Assembly: GCA_928212115.1 (NCBI GenBank)
Contig: CAKMRJ010003334.1
Coordinates: 98,434,851 to 98,498,850 of the forward strand
Length of the DNA: 64,000 nucleotides
Origin: Lactuca virosa
Lineage: Eukaryota > Streptophyta > Magnoliopsida > Asterales > Asteraceae
Direction of reading: 5' to 3'
Each line of letters begins with the position of its first letter. The stretch's first letter is position 1. A program made the translations under genes and the position numbers. Shown here one piece after another: positions 21,846-34,086 of the stretch. The notes beneath the pieces are model-generated. The model was not told the origin of the DNA, did no database searches, and saw nothing but the letters and a program-made list of their open reading frames with translations.

Positions 21846-22808
21846 TCATAGCATCGAACTGGGCTGCTTTGATTTGTGTGGGGACAGATGGGATTGAATG
21901 GTTATTGAAAGAGTCTTCAAACGACGATTCGAGTATTCTTTTTTACTCAAGGCATCAGCTACCACGTTAGCCTTACCTGGGTGGTACTTGATTTCGCACT
22001 CATAATCGTTCAGCAGCTCAACCCATCTTCGTTGCCTCATGTTTAACTCCTTTTGATTTAAAATGTGTTGGAGACTCTTGTGGTCAATGAAAATGGTGCA
22101 CTTGGTACCATAAAGGTAGTGCCTCCAAATCTTCAAGGCGAAGACCACAGCTCCCAATTCGAGATCATGGGTGGTATAATTCACCTCATGTGTCTTTAGT
22201 TGTCGGGACGCATAATCTATTACCTTCCCACGCTGCATGAGTACACAGCCTAAACCCTGATTCGACGCATCACTGTAAACTACGAAGTCCTCTGTTCCCT
22301 CTGGTAGTGATAGTACTGGTGCACTGCAGAGTGCTTGCTTCAGAGTTCGGAATGCAGCTTCTTGCTTATCCGTCCATTCAAAGGGTACACCCTTTTGCGT
22401 AAGCAATGTAAGTGGCTTGGCTGTTTTGGAGAAGTTCTGAATGAACCTCCTGTAATAGCCTGCGAGACCTAAAAATTGACGAATTTCTGTGGGTGTCGTT
22501 GGGATCGCCCATCCTTCAATGGCTTTGACCTTAGAAGGATCCACATGTATCCCTTCTTGACTAACAACATGTCCTAAAAAGTTCACACTACGGAGCCAGA
22601 ACTCACACTTAGAGAGTTTTGCGTATAGTTTTTCGGTTCTTAGGGTTTCTAAGATTTGTCGGAGATGTCGGCCATGCTCCTCTTCGCTTCGAGAATAGAC
22701 TAGAATATCGTCAATGAAAACGATGACAAAGTTGTCGAGGAATGGTCGACAAATTCGATTCATTAGGTCCATGAATGTGGCAGGGGCATTTGTTAGACCG
22801 AAGGGCAT
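21846..22808 (-). pseudogene. G3 reverse transcriptase (palm) and RNase H
   Basis: 320 uninterrupted codons. Reverse transcriptase: MPFGLTNAPATFMDLMN, catalytic box VIVFIDDILVYSR, then FLGLAGYYRRFIQNFS. RNase H: VYSDASNQGLGCVL (Asp), THDLELGAVVFALKIWRHYL (Glu), CTIFIDHKSL (Asp) and VVADALSKKE near the C terminus. These residues are intact. Ends are frameshifts: upstream, the finger region (SYFSKIDLRSGYHQL, 22809-22930) lies in another frame, and downstream the sequence leaves frame after DALSKKE. Copies DNA from element RNA in cytoplasmic particles in active relatives; here inactive. Confidence 0.92.
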
Positions 22809-22938
22809 TACGACAAATTCATAATGTCCATAACGAGTTCGGAAAGCGGTTTTGGGGATATCCTCTTCCCGGACTTTGAGTTGGTGGTATCCGGATCGCA
22901 GATCTATCTTAGAGAAGTAACTTGCTCCTTGGAGTTGG

Positions 22939-24717
22939 TCAAATAGATCGTCGATTAAGTGGATAGCGATTTTTGATAGTGAGCTTATTTAGTTCCCTGT
23001 AGTCAATACACATCCTAAAGGAACCGTCTTTCTTTTTAATAGAGAGAACCGGAGCTCCCCAATGTGAGTAATTGGGGCGGATGAATCCTTTGTCCAAAAG
23101 TTCGCTGAGTTGGCTGGACAGCTCTTGCATCTCCGTAGGAGCCAATCTGTAGGGCGATTTGGCGATGGGTGTAGCTCCTGGCACGAGGTCAATTCGGAAC
23201 TCGACTTGTCTTTCTGGGGGTATCCCCGGAAGATCTTCAGGAAATACATCCGGGAAATCGCAAGCCACTGGAATGTTTCGAATATTGACCTCTTCTTTGG
23301 ACTTATCCACTATATGAGCCAGAAACGTCAAGTCCTTCTTTCGTAGATACTTCTGTGCCTTAATGCACGAGATAAGACGAAGGTTCGTGCTGGGTTTGTC
23401 TCCGTATATAATTAGGGTTTCGCGATTTGGGAGGTGAAGGCGAACGGCCTTCTCGTGACACATAATTTCAGCATGGTGGGGGCTTAACCAGTCCATGCCG
23501 ATAATCACAACAAAACTCCTAATGGATACAGGCATTAAGTTTATTTCAAAGACGTGATGGTTCAAGGTCAGGGTACATCCGATGTAGATTTCCCCAGTGG
23601 ATTCTGTTTTCCCATTAGCCATTTCCACCATAAAGGTTTCATTAAGCTTCTGGGGTTGTTGTTTTAACAAGTGTTTGAATCTATTACTTACAAAGCTTCG
23701 TTCTGCCCCGGTATCAAATAGGATGCATGCATAAGTGTGGTTTAGGAGAAACGTACCGGTGACAACAGCGGGATCCTGAACCGCTTCTCCCTGACCCATG
23801 GTCAGCACTCTCCCTGCTCCTCCATTCCCAGGGTTGTTGATGTTGGGGCAGTTTCGACGGAAATGCCCAATCTTTCCACATCCATAGCAGGTGTGGCTTG
23901 GTCCCGCATTATTGCCGCTGTGGTTGGTGTTGTTGTTGTTGTTGCGGTTGTTGTTGTTGTTGTTGTTTCCTTGCTGCTGGTTCTGGGGAGGATAGGTCCT
24001 GCAATATTTTGCCATGTGGCCCTTTCGATTGCAACTCGTACAATGCATCTCCCTGCATTCGCCATTAGGATGGAGACTGCACTTGTTGCACTTTGGGAGA
24101 TTCCCGGAATACTGCCTAGGGTCACTTGGAGTAGCTGAGACTGGAGCATGTGGTGTGGAGGGAACTTGGGTGGTTGCAGCATTGACTGTCACTGTTTGTT
24201 GCTTCTTTGACGACTCTGAACCTTGTCGCCCCTTTCTCTTGTTATTCTTTCCTTTCTTGTTGTCACTATCCTTCTTGCCTTCAGTTTCCCCTGGCTTCTC
24301 GTCCTTCTTGTTGTTGTGGTCGTACAGTTTCTTGGTCAACCTCTTGGCACTATCGAAGGTTTCGGGATTTGAAGCTATCACATTTCCTTGAATTGGGGAG
24401 GTTAATCCCCAGATGAATCGTTCGATTTTCTTTCCCTCTAAAGTAATCATGCCAGGGCACAACAGTGACAGTTCGCTAAACCTTGATATGTATGCATCAA
24501 TGTCGGAGTTGCGGACGGTGAGATTCCATAACTCTTGCTCCATTTTCTGAATTTCGCCTCGCGGGCAGTACTCGGCCATCAACATTTCTTTCAATCCACC
24601 CACGGCATGACGTTGGCTACGGGGAGAGTCATGGCTTCTACGTGTCCATTCCACCAGGTGAGAGCTTGGTCGACGAATGTGCATGCGGCAAACTTCACTT
24701 TCATCTCCTCGGGGCAT
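22939..24717 (-). pseudogene. G3 gag C-terminus, protease and RT N-terminus
   Basis: 592 codons open. The first 35 or so residues are out of the native frame (about 24610-24717), then capsid follows (LKEMLMAEYCPRGEIQKMEQ). A Lys/Asp-rich linker leads to two CCHC zinc knuckles (CTSCNRKGHMAKYC, CYGCGKIGHFRRNC) separated by an Asn-rich run encoded by a GTT-type microsatellite (23930-23970). Protease has DTGAERSFVSNRF. RT begins IPPERQVEFRIDLVPGATPI and MCIDYRELNKLTIKNRYPL, ending in a frameshift. The reading start in this window is set by copia C1a, inserted at 24724; the gag N-terminus continues at 37556. Confidence 0.9.
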
Positions 24718-24723
24718 TCACAT

Positions 24724-25477
24724 TGTTGGGTTATGAGCATTCTAACACTCCTAAGTGTACATGCAACCCTAAATACCTTGGATCTATGTTTTCTCTATTA
24801 TACATACAATTATGAACATCCAAGGTATTATCCTAATCTAGCATACAAAATAATAAATATAACAAGATAGAATACATACCTCTTTGATGTAGAATGTCTT
24901 CATGAAGCTTGAGTGCCTAGTGCCCCAAGTGTGACACCTCAAATGGTTCACACAACACCAAATACACTTGGAATAACTTGAGAGAAACTTGAACACTCCT
25001 TGAAATCGTCTAGCCCTCACACTCACACATTAGTGCACGATTTCTTGAGCCATGGGATTCTTTTATATGGTGGCTATTAGGGTTACACCATGTAACTCAT
25101 AACTTTACCCATTCCTTATGCTCCATGGATTTTAACCTCCATGGAGTATCCATGGGTCACCCCATGGACTTAGTCCAACATAAGGAATCTTGGATCACAA
25201 GCCCACATATATAAGAATGAATGATTACACATCAACCCATATATTTAATTAGTCTCATTTTGATCACTTAATTAATTCCAAATTAATTCTTGATCAATAC
25301 TAATTAAATAACCTTATTAATATATTAGAACTTATAATATATTAACCAACCTTAAGTGTGTTATTTCTCTCATTATAGTCTATCCAAATGCATGATGCCA
25401 TGCAACCCCAAATGGACCATGCCGGGTCGGGTCAAGTCTTACCAATTATAGTTATGGACTTAGACATTAATCCAACA
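24724..25477 (-). mobile_element. C1a 3' LTR (copia)
   Basis: 754 bp; plus-strand ends TGTTGGGTTATGAGC and TAATCCAACA. The purine tract (minus strand) lies just above, so this is the 3' LTR of a minus-strand copia. By eye it is about 98% identical to 36806-37555, indicating recent insertion. The open frame 24838-25026 recurs unchanged at 36920-37108 simply because the LTRs match. Confidence 0.9.
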
Positions 25478-25490
25478 GTCTCCCACTTAG
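25478..25490 (-). other. C1a polypurine tract
   Basis: Minus strand CTAAGTGGGAGAC followed by the LTR start TGTTGGATTA. The same tract occurs in C2 (44499-44509), C1b and C1c. Confidence 0.8.
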
Positions 25491-26391
25491 ATAAGTCTAA
25501 AACTATTATTGCGTATGACTTCAGGAACCGATCAGCAATCGTAGCTCTCAAAAGCTTCTGTCGAACTCTGACCTTGTCGATGAACTCTGACCTTTGTCAA
25601 TGACTTGTCCATTAGATAAGGGATCATATATTCCTCCATTCTAGATATCATATGGACTGAGACATGGATTATCAATCATTCTCTCTGTCCATTTGTTGTT
25701 TCCCGATTTCCGATTCATGATGACTGACTGATTGAACAAATCAAATCAGTCATGGCTTGGCCAAGCACTCACATGTATCATCTTTAAATCATCGAGGGGC
25801 CCACAGATATCGCTTTTATCCCGAAGGTAAAAGGAATGGATAAACTTCGACTCATATGGCTTGTTCTACTACTTGTGAATCATACACAAAGGCATGTTTT
25901 ATAAATCGAGTTACCAATGCGTTTTCGTGCAATCAATGTATAACCAACTCATAGTAACAACTCATATCTCTAGGTTTGAAGAAGATAAGATATTATCGTC
26001 TCATGATCACTCGTGATAAAATCCATGAAGTGATTCAAATGAGCGCGGGTTGAATCCAATACTCAGAACTTATGAGCACTCATGAGTGTTGTAGCACCAC
26101 TTTGTCCACCAACTTGGACCTCTACAAACCAACCCATGACAGTCTTGATTCATATCTACTTCCAACATATGACCGACTGTGGATGGTTTGAATAACTTAA
26201 TCATTCAGAAGAGCGACTTAGTTATTTCTTGAAGTCAAAACATGCAAAGTGAAATACAAGAATAAATGAATCAAATATGGTATCAAACCCTATGAATATA
26301 AATAAACACTTTTTATTTATCACCATACTGATTACTCATTATTCCATTTTTCGGTTTAATCACTTTATACTTGAATTTAAAACAATAGTTG
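25491..26391 (-). other. C1a 3' untranslated region
   Basis: No coding frame. It is homologous to the C2 segment 43740-44498 (opposite strand) and to C1b and C1c next to their 3' LTRs, so this is the conserved 3' non-coding part of the copia family. The last five bases AGTTG (26387-26391) are the target duplication of S1. Confidence 0.7.
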
Positions 26392-29276
26392 TGTAACAAA
26401 TCGTAATTTCAAACCTATGTAATAGTTTAGGTCAATGTATAGTTCTTTTTATAATAATAAAGAGAAATTTTAGCATAATGTGCATATTTACATAATTGAC
26501 CCTCAAAAATAAATTATTTAGCAATCTCGATTGGGACGAACCAAGTGATGAAGATTGTAACAAGGTTTCCAAAAAACATAAAGAACACTAAAATCCGAGT
26601 GTATAACGAAGAAGTTATGACCAATCGAAAATCTGCGACAAAACCGACAAAAACATGTTCAGTGTGGTAAAAACTGAATTTTTGATAAAAGGCTTTTTAG
26701 CCTTAACAATCTAAATGAAAGTTGTAGTTTATGTTAAACCGGAACTTTCATAAAAAGAACGGAAAAATCTGATTCGTATGAGGAAGTTATGATTTTTCTA
26801 AAGTTTCAGTATGCAGTGGTACAGCTAAAAACTCGAATAAAAGATCGAGCGATTTTAGCCGACAAAACCTAAACAAGAATTGAAGGTATCGTCGGTAGTA
26901 GTACAATGGTAAAAAGACAGACGAAACGGACGTCAGATGAAGAAGTTATGAATTTTTTAACGGATTCCGTCCCGGTCTGTTTAAAATAATAATATTAAAA
27001 ATAAATTCAAAATTAGCCGACGAAGTCTCACATGAAAGTCGTAGATTATGATTTTACCTACGCGTGCATAAAAGAACGCCAAAACGGAGCTCGTATGCGA
27101 AAGTTTATGATTTTCGCAAGTTTGGCACAAAAATAAAGAAAAAAATGGGAAAAACCGGGCAATTTCGCATGCCACGTCACCCTCGCACGTGGCAGCTGCT
27201 GAGTGGACCGAACCCATGCGTGGCACTTCCTGATTGGACCGCAGCTGAGGTCCACTTAGAAGCGAACAGCTTCGCAGGAGATGCCCCGGAGACACCCCTC
27301 GCACACGCCTCGGACCCTCCCCTTCGCACGTGGCTCCTTCCCATTGGACCGAGGGTTGGTCCAATCCGAGCCAGCCAGCAGCAAGCCTCCGGTCCGAAGA
27401 AGCCCCCTCGCCTCGCCAACTGTCCGACGCGTGTCACCTTCGCGCCAGCTTCGGGTCCGAACCTTCGGACTATATATAGCAATGCGAGGGTTCCGGATTT
27501 TTTTTACACTTTTCACCCCAAAAATCATTCTCTTTCACATTTTTCCCACTCCCCTAAGCTCATATACAACCCCTAAAGCCCGGTATCAAGTCTCGAACCC
27601 TAAGCAAGCCTCGAAGCCTCGAGATTCCCGAGAAAGTAACCTCTCTCCTGTCGAAACTCTGCCCAATTTGAGCCGGTTTCTCGACAAATAAACTCCTTTT
27701 CGTGTGAAACGAAACTCTGTCCGGTTCACCATCTATCAAGTGAGTTCATACCCCGTATTTTCATAATTTCTACTGTTTTAAGGGGGGGGGGGGGGAATAC
27801 AAGCATAACACAAGAACTTTGTGTTATAAAATCATGATTCAAATCATGATAAAATAACATAAATTATCTAAAAATACTCAACACATCAAACTCTTTTATA
27901 ATCTTATATTTTCCCCAAAATTCATATTTGTATATATATATGTATATAAATAAGATTTAAAAGGCTTAGGACTGATAACTCATTCTGGGTCCTTTTCCTT
28001 GTTTGGATGTGGCTTAAAGTAACTGGTTACTTGTCCGAGTGTCGTTTAAATTTTACTATATATAAAATTGTATATGTATATAAATATAATAGTTTTCATC
28101 AGTTTAACTACTTTTGTAACATGCTGAGCAAGGGATTATATGCAAACATGGTTAAATACACAATCAGGGAGTACATATAAATTATAATAGGTATAATTTA
28201 TACATAGAACAATAATTCATGATACAAGTATACTAGAATACACAAGAAACTAGGGTTTGATACAGAACAAATCAAGGTTTACACTTATCAAATACATGTT
28301 TGGAAATACTAATTCAAAGGACATACTGTCAATCATTATTTCAGAATGATTGGGTTTTGATTCAAAGAATATACTGTCAATCATTATTTTAGGATGATTG
28401 AGTTTTCAAACTAAAATACATGTAACGTTATATGCTTTTTATGAGACACTAGATTCAGGTTTGTTTAATTCATTTTAGACAACATAGAAAAAGTCCTGAC
28501 ATTTTATAACCAGAATTCTCCAGCCGGGGATCGAAACAAGCGTGTGTAGATCTATATCGCGATTGACAACCCCCGTACTCAGGCTGCTAGCTACAGTTAG
28601 ATGAGTGGCAATTGTTATCAACCAGTTTAAAACGCCCACAAAGCGTTTGTTTCAGGCCATCAGTCATAGTATGGTTTAATAACTCATTAAAAAGATATTA
28701 ACGATACGTTAGTGTATAAATAACTAAACGAAAGTACACCTTCAAAGTACTAGTTTACAGAATACAAATACAAAGATTCAATACAGTTTTCAATAACAGC
28801 TGTGGAGCCAGGCACACTCTCAGTTACAAGTTTTATAAGTATACAAATACAAAACATAATACACAGAGAAGGGTTTTGTGGGAATAAAACTACTTTTCAT
28901 ATACAAACAGAAAATATAGGATTTTCTGGAACGTTTACATATACAAGATACAGAGATACTCTTTCAAACATAAACATTTATGCACTCACTCAACTTTATG
29001 TTGATTGATACTCTCTTTTCAAATTACTTGTATCTCAGGGAAATAATACACAGGTACTCCCCGAGCTTTTGAGAAGATGGAGCTTTGTTGAGTCATATCT
29101 TCCTTTTGTATAACTATTTTGGTTCAATATACAATGATTGAACACATGTAAATAATTTATATTTTTTTAATACAATGGTTGTTTCTACTTTGATTACTAT
29201 GATGCATGTGTTGTGATACTACAATTCAAGTCCTCCACCCCCAGACGTTTCCGCCGTCTGGTTTGGGGGTGTGACA
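26392..29276 (+). mobile_element. S1: solo gypsy LTR
   Basis: 2885 bp, TGTAACAAATCG to GGGGGTGTGACA, flanked by AGTTG on both sides (26387-26391, 29277-29281). No internal region remains, so unequal recombination between the LTRs removed it. Contents: four degenerate units of about 160 bp each with GAAGTTATGA or a variant (26611, 26783, 26942, 27100), a G-box and CCAAT-like promoter stretch (27171-27360), TATA (27471), a G-run (27782-27795) and a terminal hairpin with arms CCAGACG/CGTCTGG (about 29241-29261). It shares the terminus with the G3 LTR and inner modules with S2. Confidence 0.9.
27171..27480 (+). promoter_or_regulatory. S1 U3 promoter: G-boxes, CCAAT, TATA
   Basis: GCCACGTCAC (27171-27180), GCACGTGGCA (27185-27194), GCACGTGGC (27326-27334), ATTGGAC (about 27233 and 27353) and CTATATATAGC (27470-27480) follow in the order of a plant Pol II promoter. 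ACGT-core elements are bound by bZIP factors in abscisic acid and light responses. Activity is inferred. Confidence 0.5.
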
Positions 29277-31567
29277 AGTTGTCCCATGCTCCAAGCATGT
29301 ACACTATGTTTTCTAAACACTAGTCATGCCATACACCAAGTATGCATACTATGTTTGTCTATGATCTTACTTTGAAATAGATCAATTGAACATCACTCCA
29401 ATGATCCTCTTTTCACAGTCCCAAATCCTTACTGCAAATGCAAGAATTCCAAATTAATGCCATTTACTGAAATCTGTTAGATTCTAAACTTATATGCATT
29501 GATCCTCTTAATGATTATGCACAAAGTCAGAAAGACTTGACAACAATCATTACAGAGCATTCCAAAGGAGATCAGCTCGTTGGAAACATCCTTCTTTCAT
29601 TAAGTTTCCTAATCTTACACAGATTGCATAATTTTCTAACTTTGAAACATTTCCAATTCCATTTTGACTATCACTTTGAACAAGAGTTGCCTCCTTACAG
29701 ATTATGTCAATATGGTCCTTCCATAATTAACATTATACTTCCAACTGTCCTTGTGCAACCAATCTTTGGTAAACCTTAGATTGTCCTCGACAATTGCTTA
29801 ATCATTTTAGTCATATCCAATTCTAGACCTTTTCCCTTCATAATGCCCCAGGCATTTGGAAAATTTTAGAAAGGATGAATATAGCACATGTAAATCGATC
29901 CTATATCCGAAGCATATGGGACACGATTCATGATGTCTCACATAAGACTAAACCAGTCTTTTGCTATAATATTTACATTTCAATTTGCCAAGTTCTCAAA
30001 ATTCAGATTATGAAAAGGGATGCCGTAATCATAATCGAATTTTAGAACGCAAATAATGGACCCATATATAGAATTTCCTTATGTTGAGCCATTCCAACAT
30101 GAAATTCATTATATAATCCTTGATTAAATACGATTTAAAATCTCAATCTAAGCTTTTAGAATGAAATGAAGTATAATTTCCTCTCCCTTAATTATAGCAA
30201 AACAAACTTTTTCAACCCCTGCAACCTCACGAATTGAAACTTTTTTTTCTATAATTAACATTGCTAACTTGCAACCTTTGTCATAATTATCATGCTGCCA
30301 CTAACATGATGATATTAGCATAACACTTATGCTCCCACTAGCTTTTGACATGTACTCAGAAATCAGCTGACTTCTTACCAAGGTTCAGATTTTCTGATAC
30401 TATATTGTTTTGATAAAACTTTATCAAAATCATACACCTCTCTTAGATAGCTCACATGTGTGTCTAAAACAATTTTAGAACTATGAAACGGGATGCCGTA
30501 ATCATAGTCTCAATTGTTTAGACCTTTGCCACTTCTCACAAGTCCATGTTAGTGTGCCGGTAAACCACACACGCTCCACTAACGACTTTGAGAATGCAAA
30601 TATCACATTGCTATCTAGCTAAAATTACTTAGTGACAGTGTTTTCTCACCCATCATTTTTTTCATGAATCGGAGAGAAACCTTATGACACTTAGATTTAA
30701 TAGTTATGTGTTCTATCCATGTGAATTTGTCAAAACCATAATCCAAAGACAAGGTTAGTGACAAATCCAAACTATATTGATTAAACTTGTGCAATCTTAA
30801 ATTCTTGCCCTTTTGGCAGCTCAGGTGCCTGCCATTGCTTCCAAGTAGTTGTGAACCAATTGAGAACTCTCAGAACTCCTATGCAAAGCCAACTTGAATA
30901 GGCACAAAAATTTCCACACACGATAGGTTATAAACCTCAAGTCGTGTGCGTGTGCTAGTGAAGGACTTTAGGTTTTATTCTTGATTAAGTCTTGAAACTT
31001 TCAAGAGCTTTAAGACTCCCACCGTCCTCTTGACATATAAGACTCCCTTGTCCAAATATTCAAGAGATAGTGCGGATTCTTTATCAAGACTAACACTTTA
31101 CACAATTGGCCTAAGTTGGTCTCTGTTTTATCCAAAACATCACAACTTACCAATTTCAAATGTACAAGAGTAGATAACCTTTTACTCTTACATTTGACTA
31201 GTGTTAACAAACCCTCTTTAAGATATGTCACTCAAGTTACAATCTTGGAGTATGACTCTAAGAATTGTTTTGGAACGAAGTATGACTCATTTTTTGATTT
31301 AACCATTTCAACAATTCATGACTCCTCTTCTTAGTCATAAGAATGCACTAAGATGACTTTAGAGGACCAATTGTGATATGGTATCTTAAATCATTAAGAT
31401 GATCATAAACATGATACTAAAGTACTTTCCATCTTTTCAGATTTGAGAAACTTTTATCTCTCTGTCATACTTGATTCTTCTTATTCGTTCTGTCTCACAT
31501 TGAAACTTCTCCCAATGCTACAGACTTATACTAAACTTATAAGTATAACCATATTTACTGAACTTAA
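29277..31567 (-). pseudogene. C1a internal relic, first copy of a duplicated stretch
   Basis: Copia internal sequence with coding capacity eroded beyond clear domains. Near 31400-31567 the minus strand keeps an integrase-like trace (compare YGYTYKFKCNSETLEKFQ in C1b). It ends at the N gap. From about 29032 (still inside S1) to 31567 it is repeated at 31581-34086. A degenerate leader-type hairpin lies at 30549-30583. Confidence 0.55.
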
Positions 31568-31580
31568 NNNNNNNNNNNNN
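31568..31580. other. Assembly gap (13 N)
   Basis: Thirteen undetermined bases. The sequence after the gap restarts 2.5 kb back, so the gap joins two overlapping contigs rather than spanning missing DNA. Confidence 0.95.
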
Positions 31581-34086
31581 TATTCTCAGGGAAATAATAC
31601 ACAGGACTCCCCGAGCTTTGAGAAGATGGAGCTTTGTTGAGTCATATCTTCTTTGTATAACTATATTTTGGTTCAATATACAATGATTGAACACATTAAA
31701 TATTATATTTTTTTAATACAATGGTTGTTTCTACTTTGATTACTATGATTGCATGTGTTGTGATACTACATTCAGTCCTCCCCCCCAGACGTTTCCGCCG
31801 GTCTGGTTTGGGGTGTGACAAGTTGTCCCATGCTCCAAGCATGACACTATGTTTTCTAAACACTAGTCATGCCATAACCAAGTATGCATACTATGTTTGT
31901 CTATGATCTTTACTTTGTAAAATAGATCAATTGAACATCACTCCAATGATCCTCTTTCACAGTCCCAAATCCTTACTGCAATGCAAGAATTCAAATTCAT
32001 GCCATTTACTGAAATCTGTTAGATTCTAACTTATATGCATTGATCCTCTTAATGATTATGCACAAAGTCAGAAAGACTTGACAACAATCATTACAGAGCA
32101 TTCCAAAGGAGATCAGCTCGTTGGAAACATCCTTCTTTCATTAAGTTTCCTAATCTTACACAGATGAATAATTCTAACTTTGAACATTTCCATATTCCTT
32201 TTGACTATCACTTCTGAACAAGAGTTGCCTCCTTACAGATTATGTCAATATGGTCCTTCCTAATTAACATTATACTTCCAACTGTCCTTGTGCAACCAAT
32301 CTTTGGTAAACCTTAGATTGTCCTCGACAATTGCTTATCATTTTAGTCATATCCAATTCTAGACCTTTTCCCTTCATAATGCCCCAGCATTGGAAAATTT
32401 AGAAGGATGAATATAGCACATGTATCAATCGATCCTATATCCGAAGCATATGGGACACGATTCATGATGTCTCACATAAAGACTAAACCAGTCTTTGCTA
32501 TAATATTTCCATTTCAATTTGCCAAGTTCTCAAATTCAGATTATGAAAAGGAATGCCGTAATCATAATCGAATTTTAGAACGCAATAATGGACCCATATA
32601 TAGAATTTCCTTATGTGAGCCATTCCAACATGAAATTCAATATATATCCTTGATTAAATACGATTAAAATCTCAATCTAAGCTTTTAGAATTGAAATGAA
32701 GTATAATTTCCTCTCCCTTAATTATAGCAAAACAACTTTTTCAACCCCTGCAACCTCACGAATTGAAACTTTTGTTTCTATAATTAACATTGCTAACTTG
32801 CAACCTTTGTCATAATTATCATGCTCCCACTAACATGATGATATTAGCATAACACTTATGCTCCCACTAGCTTTGACATGTACTCAGAAATCAGCTGACT
32901 TTCTTACCAAAGTTCAGATTTCTGATACTAGATTGTTTTGATAAAACTTTATCAAAATCATACACCTCTCTTAGATAGTCACATGTGTGTCTAAACAATT
33001 TTAGAACTATGAAAAGGGATGCCGTATCTATCATAGTCTCAATTGTTTAGACCTTTGCCACTTCTCACAAGTCCATGTTAGTGTGCCGGTAAACCACACA
33101 CGCTCCACTAACGACTTTGAGAATGCAAATATCACAATTGCTATCTAGCTAAAATTACTTAGTGAAAGTGTTCCTCACCATCATTTTCATGAATCGGAGA
33201 GAAACCTTATGACACTTAGATTTTAATAGTGTATGTGTTCTTATCCATGTGAATTTGTCAAAACCATAATCACAAGACAAGGTTAGTGACAAATCCAAAC
33301 TCATATTGATTAAACTTGTGCAATCTTAAATTCTTGCCATTTGGCAGCTCAGGGCCTGCCATTGCTTCCAAGTAGTTGTGCAACCAATTGAGAACTCTCA
33401 GAACTCCTATGCAAAGCCAACTTGAATAGGCACAAAATTTCAACACGATAGGTTATAAACCTCAAGTCGTGTGCTAGTGAAGGACTTTAGGTTTTATTCT
33501 TGATTAAGTCTTGAAACTTTCAAGAGCTTTAAGACTCCCACTGTCCTCTTGACATATAAGACTCCCTTGTCAAATATTCAAGAGATAGTGCGGATTCTTT
33601 ATCAAGACTAACACTTTACACAATTGGCCTAAGTTGGTCTCTGTTTTATCCAAAACATCACAACTTACCAATTTCAAATGTACAAGAGTAGATAACCTTT
33701 TACTCTTACATTGACTAGTGTTAACAAACCCTCTTTAAGATATGTCACTCAAGTTACAATCTTGGAGTATGACTCTAAGAATTGTTTTGGAACGAAGTAT
33801 GACTCATTTTTTGATTTAACCATTTCAACAATTCATGACTCCTCTTCTTAGTCATAAGAATGCACTAAGATGACTTTAGAGGACCAATTGTGATATGGTA
33901 TCTTAATCATTAAGATGATCATAAACATGATACTAAAGTACTCTCCCATCTTTTCAGATTTGAGAAAAACTTATCTTTCTGCCATACTTTGATTCTTCTT
34001 ATTCGTTCTGTCTCACATTGAAAACTTCTCCAATGCTACAGACTTATACTTAAACTTATAAGTATAACCATATTTACTGAACTTAA
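31581..34086 (-). repeat. Second copy of 29032-31567, probable false duplication
   Basis: Begins TCTCAGGGAAATAATACACA like 29036 and follows the first copy to CATATTTACTGAACTTAA. Differences are mostly single-base gains or losses: for example a ggtc/gtc change in the S1 terminal hairpin, and GCATGACAC versus GCATGTACAC. It even contains the S1 end (about 31790-31820) and its AGTTG flank, which one real insertion could not place here twice. Confidence 0.85.

Noticed and set aside
23863..24391. Plus-strand frames of 91 and 125 codons opposite G3 gag
   Set aside because: Antisense shadows of the Asn-rich and Lys-rich gag segments.
27064..27691. Open frames of 170 and 136 codons on the plus strand and 127, 101 and 90 on the minus
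   Set aside because: All occur in the U3/R region of solo LTR S1 in a locally GC-rich stretch, overlapping in up to four frames. This is composition, not a gene.
32407..32667. 86-codon frame in C1a
   Set aside because: It lies in the false second copy of a duplicated stretch; the first copy at 29877 lacks the open frame because of indels.
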